DNA of 20,719 bases, from the NCBI GenBank assembly GCA_034408745.1, contig JAWXCM010000041.1, forward strand, positions 1-20,719, read 5' to 3'. Positions 12,428 through 19,778 of this stretch are shown here, in pieces (position 1 is the stretch's first letter; each line of letters starts with the position of its first letter). The position numbers and the translations under genes were made by a program. Source of the stretch: JAWXCM01 sp034408745 (GTDB taxonomy: Bacteria; Acidobacteriota; Terriglobia; Bryobacterales; Bryobacteraceae). Below the pieces are notes generated by a model. The model did no database searches, was not told where the DNA came from, and saw nothing but the letters and a program-made list of their open reading frames with translations.

Positions 12428-12658
12428 CTACTTTCCAGTCAACCGGCGGATCAACCGATCCTCGAGGCCCCCATCGGCCTCGTTCTGGTTGCGCATCTGG
12501 AGGGCGCCGGAGCGCAATTGCTCAAGCTGGCGCGCGAGGCGGGAGCAGAAATCGCACATCGCAAGGTGCAGGCGAACCTCCATCCGCTTCCACCAGCTCT
12601 GTGACTGGAGCTGATCCGATGTCAGGAGTCTCGCTACGTTCCTGCACGAAATCATCAT
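12428..12658 (-). CDS. Mini zinc-binding anti-sigma factor, soluble
   Basis: A 76-residue protein without a membrane segment. The motif HLAMCDFCSRL (His-x3-Cys-x2-Cys, near residues 33-40) is the zinc anti-sigma signature, preceded by the usual Cys near the N-terminus (ISCRNVARLL). Such minimal proteins bind the partner ECF sigma factor in the cytoplasm, some in a redox- or metal-sensitive way. The start is chosen at ATG 12658 or the adjacent ATG 12655: GGAG lies 3 or 6 nt before them and both overlap the sigma gene's TGA (12655-12657), the coupled arrangement expected of the pair. ATG 12667 and 12685 would extend further into the sigma gene. The tail after residue 50 is Glu/Arg-rich and carries no known motif. 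Confidence 0.8.
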   Translation of the reverse strand: MMISCRNVARLLTSDQLQSQSWWKRMEVRLHLAMCDFCSRLARQLEQLRSGALQMRNQNEADGGLEDRLIRRLTGK

Positions 12659-13197
12659 CTGCTCCATCCCTTCGCTTCGAGACACTCACGCAGCCGGGCT
12701 CGCGCTCGATGGATCAGTACCCCAAAGTTAGTGAAGCTGACTTCCAAAATCTTACAGATCTCACCCGTCTCAAATCCCTCGACCTCACGGAGGACGAATG
12801 CTTCCCTCTGATTTGACGGCAGGCCGTCCATGCAGCCGTGAATCAATTCTCCCAGTTCCTTCGATAAGAACAACCGTTCCAGATCGGCGGGTGGGCGAGC
12901 CCACTTGCCGCTCACATCGAAGCGCGATTCGAACACATCGTCGATCGCATCCGTGCGTTCGTCCTGGATGGAAGCCCTGCGGCGCTCCATCACCTTTCGA
13001 TGCAGGATTCCAAACAACCACGTTCCAGGCTGCGACCGGCCTTCGAAGGCATCCAGCCGATCGAGGAACGTCGCGAATACGTCCTGCACCAGATCTTCCG
13101 CGTCGGGCTCGGCGAAGCCCAGCGATCTGGCAGCCCGGAACAACAGCGAAGAATCACGGCAGAAATGCTGCGAGCTTTGTTGTCGCAGTGAGCCCAT
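12655..13197 (-). CDS. ECF-type RNA polymerase sigma factor with disturbed 5' end
   Basis: From ATG 13197 the product is 180 residues; the frame opens further to a GTG at 13248 (197 residues). Sigma2: LLFRAARSLGFAEPDAEDLV, QDVFATFLDRLDAFEG and GTWLFGILHRKVMERRR. Sigma4: LPSNQREAFVLREVEGFETG followed by the helix-turn-helix EICKILEVSFTNFGVLIHRA. Both domains are intact. I prefer 13197 because the bases from 13223 upward belong to an IS630 transposase remnant read in another frame, so the first codons of the longer form derive from the insertion. Neither start has a convincing ribosome binding site, and the native promoter was probably lost or replaced. It forms an operon with the mini anti-sigma factor that follows. 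Confidence 0.82.
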   Translation of the reverse strand: MGSLRQQSSQHFCRDSSLLFRAARSLGFAEPDAEDLVQDVFATFLDRLDAFEGRSQPGTWLFGILHRKVMERRRASIQDERTDAIDDVFESRFDVSGKWARPPADLERLFLSKELGELIHGCMDGLPSNQREAFVLREVEGFETGEICKILEVSFTNFGVLIHRARARLRECLEAKGWSR

Positions 13198-13222
13198 CGA
13201 GTGGAGCCAGCGCAAGACGCTG

Positions 13223-13520
13223 GTGTCCTGAGTTGTTAATCCGTTCACAAAGTCGCTGAACCTTCCCGAGGATCAGATCGGCATCAGCTGTCCAGACAAA
13301 CGGCTTTCGGGTCCTTGTTGCGTTCGTCGAGGTAGCTGAGCATTGCCTTCTCCAGGCTGCTGACTGCCGTATGGCTGCCACGGCGAACGCAGCGTGCGGT
13401 AACTTCGCCAAAAAGCCGCGCTGCCAAATTGAGCCAGCTGGGCCGGTGGGGGTGAAGTGGATGTGGTAGCGGGCTGGCGGGTGAACCACTCGTCGCACCT
13501 TGTCCACCTTCTGCGTTCCG
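13223..13520 (-). mobile_element. IS630-family transposase remnant (C-terminal part)
   Basis: Pieces of one transposase are spread over different minus-strand frames: KVDKVRR and DEWFTRQP, then RYHIHFTPT, then SWLNLAARLFGEVTARCVRR, GSHTAVSSLEKAMLSYLDER and NKDPK, then PFVWTADADLILGKVQRLCE and RINNSGH. This is the C-terminal half of an IS630/DDE_3 transposase (HFTPTxxSWLN ... LDERNKDPKPFVWTADADLI). At least three frameshifts are needed, the catalytic Asp residues of the N-terminal half are missing, and no terminal inverted repeats are visible, so the element is dead. Its 3' end merges without a stop into the 5' region of the ECF sigma gene. Confidence 0.8.
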
Positions 13521-13559
13521 GCTTCACTTGCATGGTCGGACGGGCTGACGGGAAGCCAG

Positions 13560-14454
13560 GTTTACCAGTCATCGTGGTGAACAATCAGTTCTCGCTCGAA
13601 CGGCGACGGCTGACTCCTGCGCATGAGCAGGAGCCGTGCAGACCCACAAACGCTCCGCCCTCGTACTTCGACGGGAACTGCTTGCCAGTATAAAACTTCC
13701 AGTCGATGACAGCCACGTGAGCACCAGGGGAGACATCCGGCGTGATGGTTTTTGCCACCAGATCCGTACGCTGACCATTGTTGCGGGGATCCTCGTTCGG
13801 CCCGAAATAAGCGTAGGGCCAGCCGTAGAAGCCGCCCTTCTAAATGTGCGTAAGGTAGTCGGGCGCCAGATCGTCGCCGAGCTCATCGCGCTCCTGCACG
13901 CTGGCCCATAGCCGGCCGGTGGCCGGGTGGAAGTAGATGGAGCCGTCCGGATTGCACCGGCTGATGGCGGTGCGCTGCTCTGGCTCGCCCGGGGAAACGC
14001 TGGAGGCGGAGCCGATGCCCACACAGAGCTTCTCGCCCTTCGCGTCGAAGGCCAGCCGCATCGTACTTATAGCGCTTCACGGAAGTGGTTTCGCCGACGT
14101 ACGGGCGGTGGAGGCCGGAGATCAGGGTCTTGCGCTGCGCCAGCGGCTTGCCGGCCATCACCAGGACGGAGCCATTGGTGATCGACTCGCTGATCGGGAT
14201 CTCTCCGCCGGGTGCGTAGAGCATGATGCGCGGACGCTGGAACCCCGACGTGAAGTCGTCGATCCGGAAGCCCTGACCTGAGGGAGTGAGAGTTGCGAGC
14301 CTTCCGGGCGCTGAACCACCTGCGGCGCGTTGCGAACCGAGGGCGTGGCGAACGGGGATGGGAGTTTCACGGTCGCCTGTTGCTGCTGCCAGGCGAACGC
14401 AGCGCCGACCGTCAACAGAGCAAGAACGAGGAGGCTGGGGTAACTGCGGATCAT
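13560..14454 (-). pseudogene. PQQ-type sugar (L-sorbosone) dehydrogenase, multiply broken
   Basis: The ATG at 14454 begins a signal peptide (MIRSYPSLLVLALLTVGAAF) and a Pro-rich mature start. The frame shifts near 14280 to GFRIDDFTSGFQRPRIMLYA, PGGEIPISESITNGSVLVMA and GLHRPYVGETTSVKRYKYDA. It shifts again near 14062 to RLAFDAKGEKLCVGIGSASS and FHPATGRLWASVQERDELGD up to a stop at 13842. In another frame it continues GGFYGWPYAYFGPNEDPRNN, DVSPGAHVAVIDWKFYTGKQ and GGAFVGLHGS, after which similarity fades near 13600. This is the beta-propeller fold of soluble PQQ-dependent glucose/sorbosone dehydrogenases. Besides the frameshifts there are short internal deletions (after HRPY, after KYDA, and between NPDGS and YFHP). 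No functional enzyme is possible. Confidence 0.85.
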
Positions 14455-14468
14455 GCCAAAGATGTGAA

Positions 14469-14503
14469 CTCTGAAGCCTCCCTTGTGCGGGGAGGCTTCA
14501 GAG
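14469..14503 (-). terminator. Probable terminator hairpin after the large TonB receptor
   Basis: A perfect 14-bp stem (CTCTGAAGCCTCCC at 14469-14482 with its complement at 14490-14503) and a 7-nt loop lie 48 bp beyond the stop of the TonB receptor at 14551. The minus-strand sequence after it is only moderately T-rich (TTCACATCTTT), so termination may be partial or rho-aided. It also separates the receptor from the dehydrogenase pseudogene. Confidence 0.65.
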
Positions 14504-14550
14504 GAACCGAAGCTGTGGTTTCGTCAGTACTGTTTACGGGCGGGCCGGTA

Positions 14551-17500
14551 TCAGAACTGAAAGCGGACCATCAGCTGGATGATGCGGGGGTCGCGAACGC
14601 CGTTCACCGCACCGAAGCCGCCAAAAGCGCGGGTTACGTTGGTGGGCGTGGGGTTGGTCAGGCTGGTGAAGTTGAGCGTGCGGTTGTAGTCGGTGAACTG
14701 GGTTTTATTGAAGAAATTGAAGGCGTCCACACGGAACTGGAGGCTGTTATTTTCCGCGATAGTGAAGGCCTTCTGGAAGGACATGTTCCAGTTGTTGATG
14801 GCTGGGAGGAAGACCAGCCGGGGGCTGGATTCGACGCCGATGGAGCCGACCTGCGGAGGGGCGAAGGCGGCGGGGTTGAGGTTATTGAAGATATCGCCGG
14901 AAGCGATTCCCTGTTTGGGATCACCCAAAACGCGGATCCGGGCGCCTTCGGTGAAGGAACCGGTGACGAACTGGTTGGCAAAGCCGGGGATGGAGAAGCC
15001 GACGCCCTGGGGCTGGCCGCTGGTGAAGGTGTAAATGCCGGAGAGCTGCCAGTTATTGAGCACCGCATTGCGGGTTCTCGCGCCCATGGAACCGGCTTTG
15101 GCGAAGCTGGGCAGGTTATAGACGAAGTTTAAATTGATGTTGTGCTTGCGGTGGAAATCCAGATAGCTGTAGTTGGCGAAACGCTGCAGGCTGTCGATCC
15201 GGAAGAAGTCGCCGTCACCCGAGCCAGTGCCGAGGGCCTTGGAGAAGGTGTAGTTGAAGTTGACGAACATGCTCTTCATGCGGCGGGTGACGGTGGCCTG
15301 CCAGGAGTTGTAATTGGAGTTCCCCGTGCCTTCGTAGATGTTGATGTTGCCAAAGCCACGATAGGGGCGGAGGAAGTCCGCGTTCGGCGCGGAGGGGTTA
15401 GCGAAGAATGCGCCGTAGGGGACGGCGTTCAGGTTCCGGTTGTTCTGCAGCCGGCGGCCCATGGAGCCGACGTAGCCCGTGTCGAGAATCAGGTCCCACG
15501 GAAGTTTGGCCTGAATGCCGGCATTCAGGTTGTAGGTGGTGGGTATGGCGCCGGTGGGGTCAGCCATCACCAGGCCGGGGGGCCCGATGATGGGGTTGCC
15601 GCCAGAGGTGATGTCCTGGGCGAAGCCGAAGTTAATGGTGGGCTGCAGTACGGTGGGCGGGTTGGTCAGCAGGTCGAAGACACGGTTGCCCTGGAAGCGG
15701 TCGTAATAGATGCCACCGCCGGCGCGGAAGACAAGGGTCTGGTTGCCACGGACGTCCCAGGCGACGCCGAGGCGCGGACCGTATTGCAGCCCGCGGTTCT
15801 CCTGCAGGTACTTGTTGGTGTCCTTGCCGGGAATGATGATGCCATTCAGGAGATTGCCGCTGTTGGGAACCAGACGGCCAATGTTCAGGGCGGGGAGAAT
15901 CGTGTTGGTCTGGGGATCGATGGCGCCGATGGTTTGTCCGGCGGCATTCAACTGGGGCTGGAACAGGCGCATGGCGTCCGCGGCATTCCAGCGATCGGGA
16001 CGCCACGAGGAAACCGCAAGCGAACGATCGTACTGGGGCTGGATCCAGGCGAAGCGGACACCATAGTCGATGGTGAGGCGCCTGCTGACCTTCCAGGTGT
16101 CCTGAACGAAGAATTCGACATTCAGGTAGCGATACGCACCGTTGGCATAGGCGCGGGATTGCTGGAAGCTGTTGTATACCCCGAGCAGAGCGTTGGAGTA
16201 ACCGAAATTCGTGTCGAAGGGGTTGGCGGGATTATCGCCGAAGTTATAGTTGCCGTTGGCGTTGGCGAAGGAGGTTTGGTCCTTGCGGCTGAACTGGACG
16301 TAGGCGCCGAACTTCATGGTGTGACGGTCGAAGATGCGGGTGGTGTTGCTGACGAAGTCAGTCGTGTCGTTGTAATTGACGAAGGGCGCGTTGCCAGCGC
16401 CAAGGCTGGGGGAATTGCCCAGGCGGGTTCCGTTGAAGGTGAAGGCGGGGATAAAGTCCTTCTGGAGGGCTCCAGGGTAAATGAGCGGAAGATTGACGCC
16501 GGTTTTGGCTCGGGTAAGAGCATCCACATTGGCGGCGTTGGGCGTGATCAGAATGTCATTGCGGCCATAGCCGAAAGTGAATTCCGTGGTCATTTTCGAA
16601 GAAATGATGTAGGTGAGACCGGTTCCGTAGCTCTTGCCGGGACGGCCGTCATCGATCAGGAACTGGCCTGTGTTGCTGCCCAGCACGAACGAGCCGTAGG
16701 GCGAGGTGAAGATATTGTTGTTATTAACAATATTCCCGAAGAGGCGGAGCCTGTCGGTGATGTTGTAATCAATACGGATCAGGTCTTCGCGGCGGGGTCG
16801 ACGGGTGGAGACCTGGCTCTCATAGTTGTAGTTGAGAGTGGTGGTTTGGGGCTGATTGGGCAGCGGGAAGAGATTCATCAACGCGCGGCCAGGAGCGTAA
16901 AAACGGCTGAGTGGGATCTGGCTGTTCGGGAATGGGGCGTTGGAGAGGGGGTCACGGATCGCGCCAAGGGGGCGGCCCTGGTTGTTGAGGCTGTTGGCGA
17001 AGTTGCCGTTGCGCTCTTCGGCGGTGGGCACGGTGATACGGCGGGGGTTTTCCGGCTGCAACTGGCGCTGGTACTCCTGGCTCCAGAAGAAGAAGAGTTT
17101 GTCTTTGTTCCTGTTGAACAACCCGGGAATGTAGACGGGGCCGCCGATCGTGTAGCCGGGATTTTGGAAACGGTAAAGCTGTCGCGGCAGGCCAACGACG
17201 CTGGTGGGAGTGCCATTGATGACCTGGGTGTTGACCTGGTTGTTGCGGGTCCAGCTGTTGGCGTTCATGGAGTCATGGCGCCGGTAGTAGTAACCGCTGC
17301 CGTGAAAGTCGCGGGTGCCGGACTTGGTTTGAACAATGATCTGGGCCCCGGCGCTGCGGCCGTATTCCGCCTGGTAGGAAGAGGTGAGAATGCGGAATTC
17401 CTGGATAGAATCGAGACTCAGTGTGGCCAGCTGGTCACCGTTGTTTCCGGTATCGACGTTCGAGATGCCGTTGAGGAGAAGCTGGTTTTGGTTGGTGCGT

Positions 17501-18057
17501 GCGCCGTTGGCGGATATATTGGCGAGGCCACCGGTGCCGGCGACCTGGAAGTTACCCGTCGAGACCACGCCGGCGGTAAGGCCAGCCAGACCCAGGTACG
17601 ATCGGCCGTTCACCGCGATGTTCTCCACCTGTTTGGAAGTCAGGACGTTGGAGCGTTCTGCGGATTCAGTCTTGAGCGTGAGGGTCTCGGCGCTGACTTC
17701 GATGGTCTCGGTAACCTGACCGATTTCGAGGCGGATATCTCCCAGAGTGAGCCGTTCGCCGACCTGCAGCGTGATACCGCGGCGATCCAGAGCCTTGAAG
17801 CCGGTTTTGGAAATCTTTAGCTGGTAGGCGCCGGGCGGGACGGCAGCAAAGACGAACCGTCCGGATGAATCCGATACTGTTTCGAGATTGAGATCACGGC
17901 CAGGGGAGTTCAGCGATACTGTCGCTCCCACTACCGATGCACTCTGTGGATCTTCGATCACCCCGGAAATAGTCCCGTTAGTTGCCTGGCCCCACGCCAA
18001 CATTGCGCAGAGATTCAGGAGAACGAAGCAACCGAGCTTATTTTTTCCATTACACAT
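14551..18057 (-). CDS. Oar-like TonB-dependent receptor with carboxypeptidase-regulatory domain
   Basis: An 1168-residue outer-membrane receptor of the type expanded in Solibacter-like Acidobacteria. A signal peptide ends near MLAWGQA. Residues about 27-115 are the carboxypeptidase-regulatory-like domain (GTISGVIEDPQSASVVGATV and GRFVFAAVPPGAYQLKIS). The plug follows (about 130-245: VNGRSYLGLAGLTAGVV, QNQLLLNGISNVDTGNNGDQ, SIQEFRILTSSYQAEYGRSA). A large barrel occupies the rest and ends MVRFQF with terminal Phe. A good ribosome binding site, GAGGGG, lies 8 nt before the ATG at 18057. It is downstream of two sulfatase genes on the same strand, so import of desulfated sugars or binding of a sulfated glycan is a reasonable inference; the substrate is not known. 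The gap of 413 bp contains a palindrome and an inverted repeat, so it probably has its own promoter. Confidence 0.92.
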   Translation of the reverse strand: MCNGKNKLGCFVLLNLCAMLAWGQATNGTISGVIEDPQSASVVGATVSLNSPGRDLNLETVSDSSGRFVFAAVPPGAYQLKISKTGFKALDRRGITLQVGERLTLGDIRLEIGQVTETIEVSAETLTLKTESAERSNVLTSKQVENIAVNGRSYLGLAGLTAGVVSTGNFQVAGTGGLANISANGARTNQNQLLLNGISNVDTGNNGDQLATLSLDSIQEFRILTSSYQAEYGRSAGAQIIVQTKSGTRDFHGSGYYYRRHDSMNANSWTRNNQVNTQVINGTPTSVVGLPRQLYRFQNPGYTIGGPVYIPGLFNRNKDKLFFFWSQEYQRQLQPENPRRITVPTAEERNGNFANSLNNQGRPLGAIRDPLSNAPFPNSQIPLSRFYAPGRALMNLFPLPNQPQTTTLNYNYESQVSTRRPRREDLIRIDYNITDRLRLFGNIVNNNNIFTSPYGSFVLGSNTGQFLIDDGRPGKSYGTGLTYIISSKMTTEFTFGYGRNDILITPNAANVDALTRAKTGVNLPLIYPGALQKDFIPAFTFNGTRLGNSPSLGAGNAPFVNYNDTTDFVSNTTRIFDRHTMKFGAYVQFSRKDQTSFANANGNYNFGDNPANPFDTNFGYSNALLGVYNSFQQSRAYANGAYRYLNVEFFVQDTWKVSRRLTIDYGVRFAWIQPQYDRSLAVSSWRPDRWNAADAMRLFQPQLNAAGQTIGAIDPQTNTILPALNIGRLVPNSGNLLNGIIIPGKDTNKYLQENRGLQYGPRLGVAWDVRGNQTLVFRAGGGIYYDRFQGNRVFDLLTNPPTVLQPTINFGFAQDITSGGNPIIGPPGLVMADPTGAIPTTYNLNAGIQAKLPWDLILDTGYVGSMGRRLQNNRNLNAVPYGAFFANPSAPNADFLRPYRGFGNINIYEGTGNSNYNSWQATVTRRMKSMFVNFNYTFSKALGTGSGDGDFFRIDSLQRFANYSYLDFHRKHNINLNFVYNLPSFAKAGSMGARTRNAVLNNWQLSGIYTFTSGQPQGVGFSIPGFANQFVTGSFTEGARIRVLGDPKQGIASGDIFNNLNPAAFAPPQVGSIGVESSPRLVFLPAINNWNMSFQKAFTIAENNSLQFRVDAFNFFNKTQFTDYNRTLNFTSLTNPTPTNVTRAFGGFGAVNGVRDPRIIQLMVRFQF

Positions 18058-18141
18058 AGAAAGTCCCCTCTGTTTCGATCCCGTTGATTAACAATTGTAA
18101 CCGTGGCCTGACAGTATCACACGGGCTGATCTCCTGCAACA

Positions 18142-18161
18142 GTAAAACCCCGGAGTTTTAC
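18142..18161 (-). promoter_or_regulatory. 20-bp palindrome upstream of the TonB receptor
   Basis: GTAAAACCCCGGAGTTTTAC is self-complementary except for one pair. It is centred about 95 bp before the receptor ATG, a position suited to an operator. The binding protein is unknown. Confidence 0.35.
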
Positions 18162-18177
18162 GAGCAGATGCAACGGT

Positions 18178-18226
18178 AATATCAAGTACTCAGGACTGCT
18201 AAAACCGCAGGTAGTTCCTTGATATT
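18178..18226. repeat. Inverted repeat with 9-bp arms
   Basis: AATATCAAG at 18178-18186 is the perfect complement of CTTGATATT at 18218-18226; three more pairs (ACT with AGT) follow after a bulge. Total length 49 bp. There is no T-run beyond either arm, so it could be a regulatory or MITE-like piece rather than a terminator. Confidence 0.35.
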
Positions 18227-18466
18227 ATTCGGTGTTTCCAGGGAGAGGTTGAGCGGCGTGCAGGTAGTCCTTCTGACCGGAGCCGCGGATGGGATACTGC
18301 CTCATCCGGTTCGCGCCCGCCCGTTGTCATACTGAAACCATAGCGACGCGTATTCTCATTCCTCGCATTCTTCTTCTGGTGGAGCCCCCCATCCGAGCCC
18401 GCGTTTCCAGCCCGCACGGAGTCCGTCGCGCTACCGCCTGGCTGGAGCAGGGTGGCAAACGCTTCC

Positions 18467-18562
18467 TGGGCTATTCTTTCTTCGCTCGATTCGCGTGGCG
18501 TCCGGTACCGTCTCCCTGATCGACAATTCCGCCGGCAGGGTTCAGCTGGTCGAGTACCGCCT
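18467..18562 (-). repeat. 96-bp repeat shared with 12085-12180
   Basis: The 3' end of the intact sulfatase gene plus four bases beyond its stop is repeated in the same orientation at 12085-12180, with 92 of 96 bases equal and no gaps. Weaker similarity continues about 13 bases past the stop side (GGCAAACGC here, GGCGAACGC there). Confidence 0.9.
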
Positions 18563-19778
18563 GCAATTTCGCTCGGGCCGCGGCAGCCTCCGTTGAGCCG
18601 ACCGCCGCCAGCGGCTCCTCGAACGGCGCGCCGCTCATATCGAACAATTCGCCCTTCTGATTTAGCTTCCATTTGGCATCGCGAACGTACCACTGTCGCG
18701 CCAGCTGGATGAACACCCAGTCCCGCGGACGTGCCTGCTTCCGGCGCCACTGCGGCGCCAGGCTACGCCCGTCAATGACTCTTCCCGCGGGCAGAGAAGC
18801 CCCCGCCAGTTCGGCGAACGTGGGAAGAAAGTCGGTGGAATCAGTCAGCGCCGGGGTCACCTTTGCGGCTGGCGCCGTCCCCTTCCAACTGACAATCATG
18901 GGCACCAGCGCGCCACCCTCGAGCATGGAACCCTTCTCACCGGACAGTCTGCGTCCGCGTACGGTGGAGCGCTCCGCATATCCGTTGCCCGTGCCGTTGT
19001 CTCCCACGAACACAATCACGGTGTTCTCTCTCAGCTTCAGCCGGTCCAGTTCCCCAACGATCCTGCCCACCAGCTTGTCCATGTAGCGTATGTTGTCGCC
19101 GTAGAGATCCTTGCTGTCCGGAGGGCTGTCCGGAGTGGGCAAAATTTCCGCGTGAATATGCGACAGCGAGTAATACAGGCAGAATGGTTTGTCCCGGTGC
19201 CGGGCAACGAAATCGGCCGCGAAATCGTGCATGACGTCCGGCAGATACTGCTTATCAGCCAGCGGCTTTGACTGGCCATTGACCACATAGTTCCGGGCTC
19301 TCTCCTGGCTGTTCCAGTACGACCCGCTGCCGCGAAACTGGAGATACTCGTCGAAGCCGAACGAGGCCGGCCCGAGTGGCAACTGACCCCACTTGCCCAC
19401 GCAGGCGCTCCTGTATCCGGCTGGCCGCAGCACCTTCGGCAGGAACGTCTCCCGGTCCGGTTTGATCTCTCCCGTTGCATCCTGGTTGGTGGCGCCGGTG
19501 CGAAACGCATAGCGCCCCGTCATGATCAGCGCACGTGATGGTCCGCACAGCGGCGCAGTGTATGCGTTGGTGTATCGGATGCCGCTTGCTGCCAGGGCAT
19601 CGATGTGGGGAGTCCTGAAATTGTTTGAGCCATAACAACTCAACCCGCCTGTGCCAAGGTCGTCGGCAAGAATGAAAACGAAGTTCGGCTTCGTGCTGGC
19701 GCCGTGCAGCAAACCCGCGGCGCCGAGGCCGGCCATCATTCTCCGGCGGGAAATGGTTGTGTGTGCAGTCGAATTCAC
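18471..19778 (-). CDS. Exported sulfatase (formylglycine-dependent)
   Basis: A 435-residue sulfatase read from GTG 19778. I chose this start because it overlaps the upstream sulfatase's TAG by one base (TAGTG) and has GGGAG about 8 nt before it; an ATG at 19829 would lie deep in the upstream gene. The N-terminus has a twin-arginine-like export signal (SRRRMMAGLGAAGLL). FVFILADDLG (Asp39, Asp40) gives calcium ligands, and CGPSRALIMTGR (Cys78) is the C-x-P-S-R site at which Cys is converted to formylglycine. VGKWGQLPLG carries the usual Lys but Gly where many relatives have His. FVGDNGTGN supplies the late Asp-Asn metal ligands. It removes sulfate from a sulfated sugar or polysaccharide in the periplasm; the substrate cannot be told from sequence. 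It needs a formylglycine-generating or anSME enzyme encoded elsewhere. Its 3' end is duplicated at 12085. Confidence 0.92.
   Translation of the reverse strand: MNSTAHTTISRRRMMAGLGAAGLLHGASTKPNFVFILADDLGTGGLSCYGSNNFRTPHIDALAASGIRYTNAYTAPLCGPSRALIMTGRYAFRTGATNQDATGEIKPDRETFLPKVLRPAGYRSACVGKWGQLPLGPASFGFDEYLQFRGSGSYWNSQERARNYVVNGQSKPLADKQYLPDVMHDFAADFVARHRDKPFCLYYSLSHIHAEILPTPDSPPDSKDLYGDNIRYMDKLVGRIVGELDRLKLRENTVIVFVGDNGTGNGYAERSTVRGRRLSGEKGSMLEGGALVPMIVSWKGTAPAAKVTPALTDSTDFLPTFAELAGASLPAGRVIDGRSLAPQWRRKQARPRDWVFIQLARQWYVRDAKWKLNQKGELFDMSGAPFEEPLAAVGSTEAAAARAKLQAVLDQLNPAGGIVDQGDGTGRHANRAKKE

Larger units (their letters stand above)
18058..18470. other. 413-bp intergenic region, sulfatase to TonB receptor
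   Basis: No gene is convincing here. 18058-18180 carries the ribosome binding site and probable promoter of the TonB receptor (AT-rich TTACAATTGTTAATC on the minus strand), 18142-18161 a palindrome, and 18178-18226 an inverted repeat. In 18230-18460 a minus-strand ORF of 26 codons (ATG about 18308, beginning MRQYPIRGSGQKDYLHAAQP) is open but has no ribosome binding site; it could be a gene scrap. There is no terminator-like hairpin immediately after the sulfatase stop at 18471. Confidence 0.5.

Noticed and set aside
15142..17820. 892-codon open frame on the plus strand
   Set aside because: It is exactly antisense to the large TonB receptor and arises from GC-rich third positions; the composition (Val/Gly/Glu-rich, no domains) is not protein-like.
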